NCBI RefSeq assembly: GCF_004348335.1 | Contig: NZ_SMJW01000037.1 | Location: 1-42,984 of the forward strand | Source: Actinomadura bangladeshensis | GTDB taxonomy: Bacteria; Actinomycetota; Actinomycetes; Streptosporangiales; Streptosporangiaceae | Length of the DNA stretch: 42,984 bases | Reading direction: 5' to 3' | Shown: piece after piece, positions 6,849-14,862 of the stretch | How positions within the stretch are numbered: position 1 is the stretch's first letter | How the letters are laid out: the number at the start of each line of letters is the position of its first letter | Made by a program: the position numbers and the translations under genes | Notes under the pieces: model-generated | The model's database searches: none | What the model was told of the DNA's origin: nothing | What the model saw: the letters and a program-made list of their open reading frames with translations, nothing else

Positions 6849-7955
6849 CTACTCGGCCGAGCCGAGGGAGATGGCCTGGTCGACCTCCTCCTGGCGCGCC
6901 GCGAGCTCGGCCGCGTACTTCTCCTCGTCGACCTTCTCGGCGATCTCCTCGTCCTGCTTCATCAGCGCCTCAAGGTCGGCCTTGGCGTTGTCGAGCACGC
7001 CCATGTCCTGGTAGGCGGCCTGCACCTTGTCGCCCCACAGCCCGACGTCCCGGACGCACGGGACGATCCGGCTGAACAGCAGCGACTGATAGAGGGTGTA
7101 CATATCGGAGTTGTCGACGAACTCCATGCATTTGTCGACCGGCATGTCGAGCTGCTCGAAGATCTCGCGCCCCTTGAACCGGTCGCGCATGAGGTAGCAG
7201 CCCTCGACCACGAACTCCTCGCGCTCGGCCCGCTCCTTGCTGGTGAGCTCGGCGTAGTAGTCCTTGAGCGCGAGCCGGCCGAACGCGACGTGCCGCGCCT
7301 CGTCCTGCATGACGTACGCGAGCAGCTGCTTGACCAGCGGGTTCGTCGACATGTCGCGGTACAGCCCGAACGCGGCGAGCGCGAGGCCCTCGATGAGGAC
7401 CTGCATGCCGAGGTAGGGCAGGTCCCAGCGGCTGTCCTCCAGCGACTCGGCGAGCAGCTTCGCGAGGTCCTGGTTGATCGGGTAGTACATGCCGATCTTC
7501 TCGTGCACGAACTTCGTGTAGAGCTCGACGTGCCGCGCCTCGTCCATGGTCTGGGTGGCGGCGTAGAACTTCGAGTCCAGGTCGGGGACGGACTGGACGA
7601 TCCGCGCCGACACGTTCAGCGCGCCCTGCTCGCCGTGCAGGAACTGGCTGAACAACCAGGAGCCCTGGTGGCGGCCGAACTCGTCCCGCTCCTTCTGCGA
7701 CATCTTCTCCCAGATGTCGGACCCGAAGAGGGGGTTGAAGTTCTCCGGCAGGCCGGCGACGTTCAGCGGGTCGACCTCGAGGTCCCAGTCGATGCGCTTC
7801 TGCGCGTCCCACTGCTTGTCCTTGCCCTTCTGGTACAGGTTCAGCAGCCGGTCGCGTCCGTCGTCGTACTCCCAGGTGAAGCGGGTTTCTCCCGCCATGG
7901 GGACGTTCCACGTCTCGGTCGGGACCGGGGTGGAGTAGAGGTCAAAGGAACTCAC
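6849..7955 (-). CDS. Ferritin-like diiron protein (ribonucleotide-reductase R2-like fold)
   Basis: This 368-residue protein belongs to a conserved actinobacterial ferritin-like family. The diiron ligands are visible in the helical bundle: Glu of HGEQGALN, then MDEARHVELY, IEGLALAAFG and a second QDEARHVAFG. The last two motifs are the ExxH pattern of a class I R2 or N-oxygenase-like carboxylate-bridged site. No radical Tyr can be assigned from sequence alone, and no large-subunit partner is nearby, so ribonucleotide reduction is unlikely. An oxidase or oxygenase role is inferred. The C-terminus is a charged, probably helical tail. The GTG at 7955 was chosen because GGAGGA lies 8-15 bp upstream; an earlier GTG at 8015 adds an unconserved tail. 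A 29-bp palindrome lies 62-90 bp upstream. Confidence 0.8.
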   Translation of the reverse strand: MSSFDLYSTPVPTETWNVPMAGETRFTWEYDDGRDRLLNLYQKGKDKQWDAQKRIDWDLEVDPLNVAGLPENFNPLFGSDIWEKMSQKERDEFGRHQGSWLFSQFLHGEQGALNVSARIVQSVPDLDSKFYAATQTMDEARHVELYTKFVHEKIGMYYPINQDLAKLLAESLEDSRWDLPYLGMQVLIEGLALAAFGLYRDMSTNPLVKQLLAYVMQDEARHVAFGRLALKDYYAELTSKERAEREEFVVEGCYLMRDRFKGREIFEQLDMPVDKCMEFVDNSDMYTLYQSLLFSRIVPCVRDVGLWGDKVQAAYQDMGVLDNAKADLEALMKQDEEIAEKVDEEKYAAELAARQEEVDQAISLGSAE

Positions 7956-8016
7956 GGGGGGGATCCTCCTCCAGGCGTTGCGCCGCGCCTTCGCGACGCC
8001 GGTAGCACCGCCCACG

Positions 8017-8045
8017 GCTTTACATACCTTCGTAACATGTAAAGC
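8017..8045. promoter_or_regulatory. 29-bp palindrome upstream of the ferritin-like gene, putative operator
   Basis: GCTTTACAT (8017-8025) and ATGTAAAGC (8037-8045) form a perfect 9-bp inverted repeat with an 11-bp spacer. It is far more AT-rich than its surroundings and sits where the gene's promoter should be. The binding regulator is unknown; the nearby TetR (8859-9482) is one candidate. Confidence 0.5.
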
Positions 8046-8100
8046 ACGGGGAAACCAGCGTCACCGGGGAACCAACCGAGGGAAAAGCCGTCGGAAAGGC

Positions 8101-8137
8101 CGTCGCCCGCACCCCCGGAGCGGGGACGCGGGCGACG
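8101..8137 (-). terminator. Terminator of the LURP-one gene
   Basis: CGTCGCCCGC (8101-8110) pairs with GCGGGCGACG (8128-8137), and an inner CCCCG/CGGGG helix extends the stem. It lies 16 bp past the stop at 8154. Confidence 0.7.
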
Positions 8138-8153
8138 CGGGCGCGTGCGCGGG

Positions 8154-8813
8154 TCAACGGGACTGGAGGGCGTCCAGGCCGACGGCCTGCGCGATCACCA
8201 GGCGGCGGTCGAGGCGCGGGTCCTTGATGTCGACGGTGTACCGGTCGCGGAAGCCGAACTTCTTCTCCACCGAGAAGACGACCTGGTCGCCTGCGTAGAA
8301 GTCGAAGTGGTACGGCCAGGCGAACGGCAGGCTGTCCACGTAGGGGATGATCTGCCAGACGCGGCGGAGCACCGCCACGAACTTGTTGCGCTCGCTGCCC
8401 GTGGTCACCCCGAGGCCCGGCTGCTCCAGATGCCAGGTCGAGGCCAGCAGCGACTTCTTGAAGTCCTTGCGGAAGACCCCGATGGGCTGGCCGTGCGCGT
8501 CCGTGATGTCGTACGCGGAGGCCAGGTCGATGCGCTTGCGCGCCTTGAAGCCGAGGATCGGACGCGTCTTGGAGTCGTCCGAGTACAGGGTGACCTGCTC
8601 CTTGAACGCGAGCCGCTTCTGCTGCGCGAAGGCGAGCAGCTCGCCCTCCCCGCCGCCGGGCGCCTCGGCGTGCACCTCGTACTGGTTCACCATCAGGCGC
8701 ACCCGCTGCCGGATCAGCAGCCTGCTCTGCGCCTGGAGTCTCTCTTCGTCCAGCGGACTCACCCGTTCTGTCGCGTTGTGCGGGTGGAGTCTGCCATAGC
8801 ACGTCCCCTTCAT
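8154..8813 (-). CDS. LURP-one-related (tubby-like fold) protein
   Basis: This protein of up to 219 residues matches the LURP-one-related family. It has a string of beta strands with ILGFKARKRIDLASAYDITD, GQPIGVFRKDFKKSLLASTW and YHFDFYAGDQVVFSVEKKFGF. The fold is a tubby-like beta-barrel that may bind phospholipid or act as a scaffold; no enzymatic role is known. The start is uncertain. The ATG at 8813 has only a weak ACGGG upstream, and a GTG at 8762 would begin 17 codons later, closer to the conserved domain (RYLIRQRV-type start). It lies 45 bp downstream of the TetR gene on the same strand, so the two may be cotranscribed. Confidence 0.72.
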   Translation of the reverse strand: MKGTCYGRLHPHNATERVSPLDEERLQAQSRLLIRQRVRLMVNQYEVHAEAPGGGEGELLAFAQQKRLAFKEQVTLYSDDSKTRPILGFKARKRIDLASAYDITDAHGQPIGVFRKDFKKSLLASTWHLEQPGLGVTTGSERNKFVAVLRRVWQIIPYVDSLPFAWPYHFDFYAGDQVVFSVEKKFGFRDRYTVDIKDPRLDRRLVIAQAVGLDALQSR

Positions 8814-8858
8814 CCCGTGTTTTTCAGGACAAGGTGGGACGAGGCGCCGGTCGCGGGG

Positions 8859-9482
8859 TCAGGACTTCCGGATGTGGGACGCGAGGTAGCCGTGGATGAG
8901 GCGCTCGGCCTCGGCGACGATCTCGGGGTCGCCGGCCGGGTCGCGGCGGAACGCCATCTTCAGCACGGCGTCGCCGGCCTCGACCGCGATGGCGAGCGCG
9001 GTGGCGAGGCCGGGGCTGTCCTGGACGCCGAACGTGCTGACGATCAGCGTGCGCAGCCGGTCGGCGACGACCGCGTTGTTGTCGGCGTCGGAGTCGAGCA
9101 GGTTGACGTCGGCGACGTCGCCGAACCGCAGCACCCGGAAGCCGGGGACGGTGCGGTGCATCTCCACGAAGATCTCGATGATCGCGCCGACCGTGTCGGA
9201 CCAGTCGTCGAAGCCGCCCTCGACGAGGCGCGCCGAGATGCGGTCGCCGAACTCCTCCAGGTTGCGCAGCGCGAGCGCCTGCGCGACCGCGCGCTTGTCG
9301 GGGAAGAACTGGTACACCGAGCCGATCGCCACCTCGGCGCGCTGCGCGATGCGCGTCGTGGTCAGGCCGTCGTAGCCGTCCTCGTCGAGGATGTCCGCGC
9401 AGGCGTCGAGCATCCGCTGGACGCGTTCGGCGCTGCGGCGCTGGGCGGGGCGGCGGCGGAGCGGGGTCCGGATCTCGGTCAC
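8859..9482 (-). CDS. TetR-family transcriptional regulator
   Basis: This 207-residue regulator has an N-terminal TetR domain at about residues 15-60 (ILDEDGYDGLTTTRIAQRAE, then VAIGSVYQFFPDKRAV), followed by an all-helical ligand domain. The GTG at 9482 gives a normal-length N-terminus with a basic arm (PLRRRPAQRRSAERV). An earlier start at 9572 would overlap the promoter region. It is divergent from the GH1 gene, with 152 bp between the two starts that include a CCGAAA-N10-TTTCGG palindrome. It could regulate itself, the beta-glucosidase or the LURP-one gene behind it. The ligand is unknown. Confidence 0.88.
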   Translation of the reverse strand: MTEIRTPLRRRPAQRRSAERVQRMLDACADILDEDGYDGLTTTRIAQRAEVAIGSVYQFFPDKRAVAQALALRNLEEFGDRISARLVEGGFDDWSDTVGAIIEIFVEMHRTVPGFRVLRFGDVADVNLLDSDADNNAVVADRLRTLIVSTFGVQDSPGLATALAIAVEAGDAVLKMAFRRDPAGDPEIVAEAERLIHGYLASHIRKS

Positions 9483-9586
9483 CCCGCCATTGTCCCCGAT
9501 CACGGGGGTGCCCGGCATGCGCGGCCTGCCGTTGCGCACCCCGGGGCCACCGGAGTCTTCCGCCCGCACCACCCCGGCACTAATAT

Positions 9587-9608
9587 CCGAAAGCTATTCG
9601 CATTTCGG
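9587..9608. promoter_or_regulatory. Putative TetR operator and promoter in the TetR/GH1 divergent region
   Basis: CCGAAA (9587-9592) and TTTCGG (9603-9608) flank 10 bp, a size typical of TetR operators. TAATAT at 9581-9586, itself palindromic, could be a -10 element for either direction. It is 27 bp upstream of the GH1 ATG. Confidence 0.4.
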
Positions 9609-9634
9609 CCGGGCACGCGGGGAAGGGAACGGCG

Positions 9635-10930
9635 ATGGGGTTTCCAGAGGGCTTCCGATGGGGCGTCGCCACCGCCGCCTACCAGATCGAGGGCGCGGTG
9701 GACGAGGACGGGCGGGGCCCGTCCACCTGGGACACCTTCGCGCACACGCCCGGACGCGTCCGGGACGGCCACACCGGCGACGTCGCCTGCGACCACTACC
9801 ACCGGTGGCCGGAGGACGTCGCACTGATGTCGGGCCTCGGCGTGGACGCCTACCGGTTCTCGATCGCGTGGCCGCGCGTCCAGCCGTCCGGGAGCGGCCC
9901 GGTCAACGCCCGGGGCCTCGACTTCTACGACCGGCTCGTCGACGGGCTGCTCGCCGCCGGCATCGCGCCCGCCGCCACCCTCTACCACTGGGACCTCCCG
10001 CAGCCGCTCGAAGACGCAGGCGGCTGGTTGGAACGCGACACCGCCTACCGGTTCGCCGAATTCTCCTACCTGGCGGCCGAGCGGCTCGCCGACCGCGTCG
10101 ACATGTGGATAACCCTGAACGAGCCCGTGGTCGTCATGGCCTACGGCTACGCGTTCGGCGTCTACGCGCCCGGCCGGGCCCTCATGCTCGACGCGCTCCC
10201 CACCGCGCACCACCAGCTCCTCGGCCACGGCCTCGCCGTCAACGCGCTCCGCAGCCGCAACGCCCGCGCCGTCGGGCTGACGAACCACTACTCCCCGGCC
10301 TGGGCCGCGACGCCGGCGGACCAGCCCGCCGCCGACGCGTTCGACGCGTTCATGAACCGGCTGTTCACCGACCCGGTGCTGCTCGGCCGCTACCCCGAGT
10401 TGATGGGGGACGCGCCGTACATCCGTTCCGCGGACATGTCGGTCATCGCGTCGCCCATCGACTTCCTGGGAGTGAACTACTACCACCCGACGCGGCTGAC
10501 GACGCCGTCCGAGGGGCCGCTGCCCTTCGACATCGCCGACATCACCGAGTACCCGACCACCGGGATGGGGTGGCCGATCGTCCCGGACGCGTTCCTGTCA
10601 CTGCTCCGTACGCTCGACACCAGGTACGACCTGCCGCCGCTCTACATCACCGAGAACGGATGCTCCTTCCCGGACGAGATCGGCCCGGACGGCACGGTGG
10701 ACGACTCGTCCCGCATCGAGTTCATGGACGCCCACATCAAGGCCGTGCGGACGGCCATCGACGAGGGGGTCGACATCCGCGGCTACTTCGCGTGGTCGCT
10801 GCTGGACAACTTCGAATGGGCGGAGGGGTACCACCCGCGCTTCGGGCTCGTCCACGTCGACTACGAGACGCAGAAGCGCACGCCCAAGAAGTCGTACAAC
10901 TGGTACAGGGACCTCGTAGCGTCGTCCTAG
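9635..10930 (+). CDS. GH1 family beta-glucosidase
   Basis: This 431-residue glycoside hydrolase family 1 enzyme hydrolyses beta-linked glucosides from the non-reducing end with retention. The N-terminal signature FRWGVATAAYQIEGAVDEDG is intact. The acid/base is Glu163 in WITLNEP, and the nucleophile is Glu340 in LYITENG. The aglycone and glycone-site motifs YHWDLPQPLED and SLLDNFEWAEGY are also present. The length is usual for bacterial GH1. There is no signal peptide, so it should act in the cytoplasm on imported cello- or other beta-disaccharides, though no transporter is nearby. The ATG has GGAAGGGA at 7 bp. It is the first gene after the TetR divergent region, with the MarR gene starting 20 bp after its stop. 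Confidence 0.95.
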   Translation: MGFPEGFRWGVATAAYQIEGAVDEDGRGPSTWDTFAHTPGRVRDGHTGDVACDHYHRWPEDVALMSGLGVDAYRFSIAWPRVQPSGSGPVNARGLDFYDRLVDGLLAAGIAPAATLYHWDLPQPLEDAGGWLERDTAYRFAEFSYLAAERLADRVDMWITLNEPVVVMAYGYAFGVYAPGRALMLDALPTAHHQLLGHGLAVNALRSRNARAVGLTNHYSPAWAATPADQPAADAFDAFMNRLFTDPVLLGRYPELMGDAPYIRSADMSVIASPIDFLGVNYYHPTRLTTPSEGPLPFDIADITEYPTTGMGWPIVPDAFLSLLRTLDTRYDLPPLYITENGCSFPDEIGPDGTVDDSSRIEFMDAHIKAVRTAIDEGVDIRGYFAWSLLDNFEWAEGYHPRFGLVHVDYETQKRTPKKSYNWYRDLVASS

Positions 10931-10938
10931 CCCGGTTC

Positions 10939-10944
10939 TAGGCT
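10939..10944 (+). promoter_or_regulatory. Putative -10 element for a leaderless MarR transcript
   Basis: TAGGCT ends 6 bp before the ATG at 10951, which places transcription start at or near the start codon. No Shine-Dalgarno sequence and no good -35 are visible. Confidence 0.35.
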
Positions 10945-10950
10945 GGACTC

Positions 10951-11373
10951 ATGCCCGTCGATGTCGTCGATCTCCAAGTCCTCGGAAGAGCCGTCAAGCA
11001 GGCCCAGCAGCGGAAGCACCGGATGCTCGACAGCAGGCTCGCCGCTGTCGGCACCACGCTGGCGCAGTGGGACGCGCTGCGGGCGATCAGCCGCTCGCCG
11101 GGGGCGTCCGCGCGGGCGCTGGCCGCGGAGACGTTCCAGAGCGAGCAGGCGTTCGGGACGCTCGGCGGGCGCCTGGCCGCCCAGAACCTGATCGACCGGC
11201 GCCCCGGCCGCGGCCGCAGCATCGAGCACCACCTCACGCCCGCCGGCGAGAAGATCCTGGCGGCCGGGCACGCCGTCGCCGACGACGTCCTCGCCGAGAT
11301 CTTCGCGCCGCTGTCGGAGGAGGAGCGGGCCGCCCTGCTCGACCTGCTGCTCCGCATCGGCCGGCCGGGCTGA
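10951..11373 (+). CDS. MarR-family transcriptional regulator
   Basis: This 140-residue protein has the MarR winged helix-turn-helix. Helix 1 provides the dimer interface (VLGRAVKQAQQRKHRML), the recognition region is LAQWDALRAISRSPGASARA and AAETFQSEQAFGTLGGRL, and the wing is IDRRPGRGRSIEHHLTPAG. The ATG lies 20 bp after the GH1 stop, but no Shine-Dalgarno sequence is present and a TAGGCT -10 element lies 6 bp upstream, pointing to a separate leaderless transcript. The target is unknown; neighbours are the GH1 enzyme and the kinase-cyclophilin gene. Confidence 0.9.
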   Translation: MPVDVVDLQVLGRAVKQAQQRKHRMLDSRLAAVGTTLAQWDALRAISRSPGASARALAAETFQSEQAFGTLGGRLAAQNLIDRRPGRGRSIEHHLTPAGEKILAAGHAVADDVLAEIFAPLSEEERAALLDLLLRIGRPG

Positions 11374-11415
11374 CCCCGATAGTCTTCTCTCTCCGTTTCG
11401 TCGGGGAGGTCGTGG

Positions 11416-13185
11416 ATGCCGGAGACTCGTCCGCTGCGGGCCAGTGATCCGCGTGAGGTGGCCGGGTTCCGGCTGACGGCCCGCATCGGCGAAGGCGCCC
11501 AGGGCACCGTGTTCCTGGGCGAGTCGGGCACCGGGCAGCGGGTCGCGGTGAAGCTCCTGCACGCCGACTTCGGCCGGGACCCGCGGGCGCGCACCGCCTT
11601 CGAGCGGGAGCTGGCCGCGGCCCAGCGCGTGGCCCCGTTCTGCACCGCGCGCATCCTCGCCGCCACCGCCGACGACGACCTCCCGCACATCGTCACCGAG
11701 TACGTCGACGGGCCGTCGCTGCGCGACCTCATCGCCGAGCACGGCACCGCATCCCCCGACGAGCAGGTCAGGCTAGCGATCGGCACCGCCACCGCGCTCG
11801 CGGCGATCCACGAGGCGGGCGTCGTCCACCGCGACTTCAAACCGGCCAACGTGCTGCTCGGCCCGGACGGCCCGAAGGTCATCGACTTCGGCATCGCCCG
11901 GCCGCTCGACGCCACCTCCGCCACCATGACCGGCGCGGTCGGCACGCCCGCCTACATGGCGCCCGAGCAGGTCGCCGGGACGCCCGGCGGTGCTCCGGTG
12001 GACATGTTCGCCTGGGCCTGCACGATGGCGTACGCCGCCAACGGGGTGCCGCCGTTCGGGACCGACTCCGTCCCGGCGATCATGCAGCGCATCCTGTACG
12101 GGGAGCCGGAGCTGGGCGCGCTGACCGAGCGGCTGCGCGACCTGGTGACGTCCTGCCTGGCCAAGGACCCGGCGGCCCGGCTGACCGCCACGCAGGTGCT
12201 GCAGCGCCTCCTCGGCATCGGCCCGGACGCGAACCTCCTCGCCGAAGGCACCTCCGCCGCGGCCCGGCCCTCCGCTGCGCCCCAGCCCTCTATGGCGCCG
12301 CCTCCGCCCGTCCCCTGGGCTCCGCAGGCCGCCGACACGCCGTCCGGCGGCGGGACGGCGCCCGGCGCAGGAGGGCCGTTCGGTGCCGGGACGCTGCCCG
12401 GCGCCGGTGTGCCCGCGGGTGGGCCGCTGCCGCCGCCTCCCGGGTTCCCGTACGCGGGGAGCGCGCCACCGGCCGGGCGGAGCGGGCGTCCGCTGCTGGT
12501 CGCCGCCGCGGCGGCGGCCGGGGTGCTGCTGGTGGTGGGCGGACTCGCCACCGCCGTCCTACTGAAGAACGGCGGCGGTGGAGAGAAGGACCGCACACCG
12601 GTCACCCCGACGGCGGCGGCCGGGCGGACGTGCGGTTATCCGCCGTCGTCGAGCCAGAACGGCAAGTCCGTCGGGACGCCGCCGACCCGCGTCGCGGGCG
12701 CGCAGCCGACCAGGGCGACCATCACCACCAACCTGGGCACGCTGGAGCTGACGCTGGACCCCGCGGCGGCGCCCTGCACGGTGAACTCGCTGGCCTTCCT
12801 CGTGAGCAAGAACTTCTACGACGGCACGTCCTGCCACCGCCTGACGACGAACCCCACCTTGAAGGTGCTCCAGTGCGGTGACCCGACCGGCACCGGGCAG
12901 GGCGGCCCCTCCTACATGTTCGCCAACGAGAACACGTCCGGTGCGTCCTACTCCAGGGGCACGGTGGCGATGGCCAACGCGGGGCCGAACACCAACGGCA
13001 GCCAGTTCTTCATCCTCTACGAGGACGCACCGGACCTCCCGGCCGACTATCCGGTGTTCGGGAAGATCACGTCCGGCATGGAGATCATCGACCGGGTCGC
13101 CAAGGGCGGCACGGAGGGCGGCACCGACGACGGCCCGCCGAAGCAGCGGATCACGATCACCCAGTTCAGCACCTCGGCGGCATGA
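11416..13185 (+). CDS. Transmembrane Ser/Thr kinase fused to an extracellular cyclophilin domain
   Basis: This 589-residue protein has three parts. A Hanks-type Ser/Thr kinase covers about residues 15-268, with glycine loop IGEGAQGTV, VAVK (Lys46), HRDFKPAN (138-145, an RD kinase), DFG (157-159), an activation loop with several Thr/Ser, and APE (182-184). A Pro/Gly/Ala juxtamembrane linker runs from 270 to 357, then a single membrane segment at about 358-383. The outer part at about 433-588 is a cyclophilin-type peptidyl-prolyl isomerase. It keeps the catalytic Arg475 (CHRL), Gln486 (VLQCGDP) and the core motif NAGPNTNGSQFF (521-532), but lacks the Trp of the cyclosporin site, as many bacterial forms do. 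It has a GGGGAGG site before the ATG. Where PASTA kinases carry wall-binding repeats, this one carries a foldase. Domain calls are firm; the combined role is unknown. Confidence 0.93.
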   Translation: MPETRPLRASDPREVAGFRLTARIGEGAQGTVFLGESGTGQRVAVKLLHADFGRDPRARTAFERELAAAQRVAPFCTARILAATADDDLPHIVTEYVDGPSLRDLIAEHGTASPDEQVRLAIGTATALAAIHEAGVVHRDFKPANVLLGPDGPKVIDFGIARPLDATSATMTGAVGTPAYMAPEQVAGTPGGAPVDMFAWACTMAYAANGVPPFGTDSVPAIMQRILYGEPELGALTERLRDLVTSCLAKDPAARLTATQVLQRLLGIGPDANLLAEGTSAAARPSAAPQPSMAPPPPVPWAPQAADTPSGGGTAPGAGGPFGAGTLPGAGVPAGGPLPPPPGFPYAGSAPPAGRSGRPLLVAAAAAAGVLLVVGGLATAVLLKNGGGGEKDRTPVTPTAAAGRTCGYPPSSSQNGKSVGTPPTRVAGAQPTRATITTNLGTLELTLDPAAAPCTVNSLAFLVSKNFYDGTSCHRLTTNPTLKVLQCGDPTGTGQGGPSYMFANENTSGASYSRGTVAMANAGPNTNGSQFFILYEDAPDLPADYPVFGKITSGMEIIDRVAKGGTEGGTDDGPPKQRITITQFSTSAA

Positions 13186-13209
13186 CCCCCATCGTGGGAT
13201 GATCTGCGC

Positions 13210-13494
13210 ATGGAATCGCTGGACGAGGTGCGCGCCGGGATCGACCGCATCGACGGCGAGCTCGTCCGGCTGCTCGCCGAGCGGCAGGCGCTGGTCCGCG
13301 CCGCCGCCGCCTTCAAGGCCGACGAGCAGGCCGTCCGCGCCCCGGACCGGGTGGAGCGGGTCGTCGCGCTGGCGCGCCGGCGCGCGGCGGACGCCGGCCT
13401 GGCGCCCGAGGTCGCCGAGGCCGTGTGGCGGTCGATGATCGCCGCCTTCATCGACCTGGAACTGGCGGAGCACGCGGGTGGACGCCCCTCCTGA
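13210..13494 (+). CDS. Chorismate mutase, AroQ-type helical domain
   Basis: This 94-residue protein is a single AroQ-like domain, the size of monofunctional mutases and PchB-like lyases. The first helix is LDEVRAGIDRIDGELVRLLAERQALV with the active-site Arg at position 9, and Lys at AAFKADE fits the second substrate contact. The last helix is VAEAVWRSMIAAFIDLEL. It would convert chorismate to prephenate for Phe/Tyr synthesis, or act in a secondary pathway; no aromatic pathway gene is nearby. Its 3' end overlaps the next gene by 17 bp, so the two are probably cotranscribed and coupled. A shared role with that unknown protein cannot be deduced. Confidence 0.85.
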   Translation: MESLDEVRAGIDRIDGELVRLLAERQALVRAAAAFKADEQAVRAPDRVERVVALARRRAADAGLAPEVAEAVWRSMIAAFIDLELAEHAGGRPS

Positions 13495-14203
13495 CGCGGC
13501 GGAACGGGCGTTCGCGCGGGCGGTCGAGGACCTCTACACGGCGTTCGCGGACGTCCCGCGCCCGGCCGACCTGCCCGGCTGCCCCTGCTGCGTCCTCCCG
13601 GACGAGGGACGGCCGCTGCTCCGGCGCCCGCTCCGCGATCTCGAACCCGACGACCTGTACCTGTATGCGGCCAAGGCGCTGAACACGTGGGCCGGGCCGG
13701 AGGAGTTCCGGTACTTCGCGCCGCGCCTGCTGGACCTGTCCGCCGATGACGCCTTCCTGTTCCCCGACCCCGAGATCGTCTTCGGAAAGCTCGCCCAGGC
13801 CGGATGGCAGGAGTGGCCGCAGCGCGACGCCATCACCGCCTTCCTGGGTGCCTACTGGACGCAAGCGCTGGCCGGTCCCCTCACCGTGGAGACGCCCCTC
13901 GCCGCACTCGTCGTCACGGGCGCCGACATGGCCCCGTACCTGGACGAATGGGGCCGCCTGGAGACGGCGCGGTCCATCGGCCACCTGCACGATTTCGCCA
14001 CCCGCGAGCTGATGTGGCGCCGCGGTCGTCCGCGCTTGCGCAACGCGTTCCTGGACGCCTCGACGGGCACGTACCGGCAGGTCATCGACTGGCTCACCGG
14101 TGGACCGGCCGCCGCTGCGGTGGGCGCCGCCTTCGCCCGGACGGACGACGAGGCGGCGCTGCAACTCCTCGCGGAGATCGACTCGCTGATCAGTCCGGGG
14201 TGA
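13478..14203 (+). CDS. Conserved protein of unknown function with a CPCC motif
   Basis: This 241-residue protein is predicted soluble. A CPCC motif lies near residue 37 (PGCPCCVLPDE), followed by an acidic region PLRDLEPDDLYLYAAKALNTWAG and helices to the end. I recall similar uncharacterised bacterial proteins with an N-terminal Cys cluster and a 'PLR.L....L..Y...A..T.G' stretch, but no function is established. The GTG at 13478 lies inside the chorismate mutase gene, with GCGGAG about 8 bp upstream. Its last 14 bp overlap the convergent AhpD-like gene. The Cys cluster could bind metal, which is inference. Confidence 0.7.
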   Translation: MDAPPDAAERAFARAVEDLYTAFADVPRPADLPGCPCCVLPDEGRPLLRRPLRDLEPDDLYLYAAKALNTWAGPEEFRYFAPRLLDLSADDAFLFPDPEIVFGKLAQAGWQEWPQRDAITAFLGAYWTQALAGPLTVETPLAALVVTGADMAPYLDEWGRLETARSIGHLHDFATRELMWRRGRPRLRNAFLDASTGTYRQVIDWLTGGPAAAAVGAAFARTDDEAALQLLAEIDSLISPG

Positions 14204-14651
14204 GCCCGGCGGGCTCCCGGACGGTCGTGCTCATGCGGTTGAACAGGTTCTCCAGGGAGATCACGAGGATGAGGGCCGACAGCTGCCGCTCGTCGAAATG
14301 GGCGGCGACCTCGTCCCACAGCTCGTCCGGAACCGACGGGGCGGTCCGGTCGGCGAGCCGGGTGACGTGCTCGGCCAGATCGAGCGCGGCCCGCTCGGCG
14401 GCCGTGAAGAAGGGCGCGTCCCGCCAGGCCGCGACGGCCGAGATCCGCTCGGCGCTCTCGCCCGCCCTGGCCAGGTTGTGGACGTGGCCGTGCACGCCGA
14501 CGCCGCACCCGTTGATCTGGCTGGCGCGCAGCGCGACCAGCTCCTGCAGCTCATGCGCGAGATCGCCCTCGTTGACCGCCTGGAGCAGCCCGCCGACGCC
14601 CTCCATCGCGCTGGGCAGGACGTAGGCGGGGTTGGTCATCCGCGCTTCCAT
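14190..14651 (-). CDS. Carboxymuconolactone decarboxylase / AhpD-like protein with an altered active site
   Basis: This 153-residue protein belongs to the CMD/AhpD superfamily. The conserved helix reads LVALRASQINGCGVGVHGHVH. In active AhpD the motif is Cys-x-x-Cys-x-x-x-His with a preceding Glu; here the first Cys is present but the second is replaced by Gly, so the redox pair is incomplete. The Glu (QELVALRAS) and His remain. Peroxidase activity through a disulfide is therefore doubtful. The ATG at 14651 was chosen over a GTG at 14702 because AGGGGAGA lies 4 bp upstream. It is monocistronic and convergent with the gene ending at 14203. Confidence 0.8.
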   Translation of the reverse strand: MEARMTNPAYVLPSAMEGVGGLLQAVNEGDLAHELQELVALRASQINGCGVGVHGHVHNLARAGESAERISAVAAWRDAPFFTAAERAALDLAEHVTRLADRTAPSVPDELWDEVAAHFDERQLSALILVISLENLFNRMSTTVREPAGLTPD

Positions 14652-14862
14652 GGCTCTCCCCTGATCGTTTCGACGCACGGAAGACGCGGCCCGCCGGACC
14701 AATGTGACATCGCGGGCCGCTTCTGCGTCTCACGACCTACCGCGAGCCGCGCCGGTCCGTTTCAATCTGAAGATCATCCGGGCCGGGCCCGGAGACAACG
14801 CAAGAGCGGGGCACCGCGGTGGACGAACTGCGAGCCGGGGCTCCCGCAAGGAGATCGAGGGC

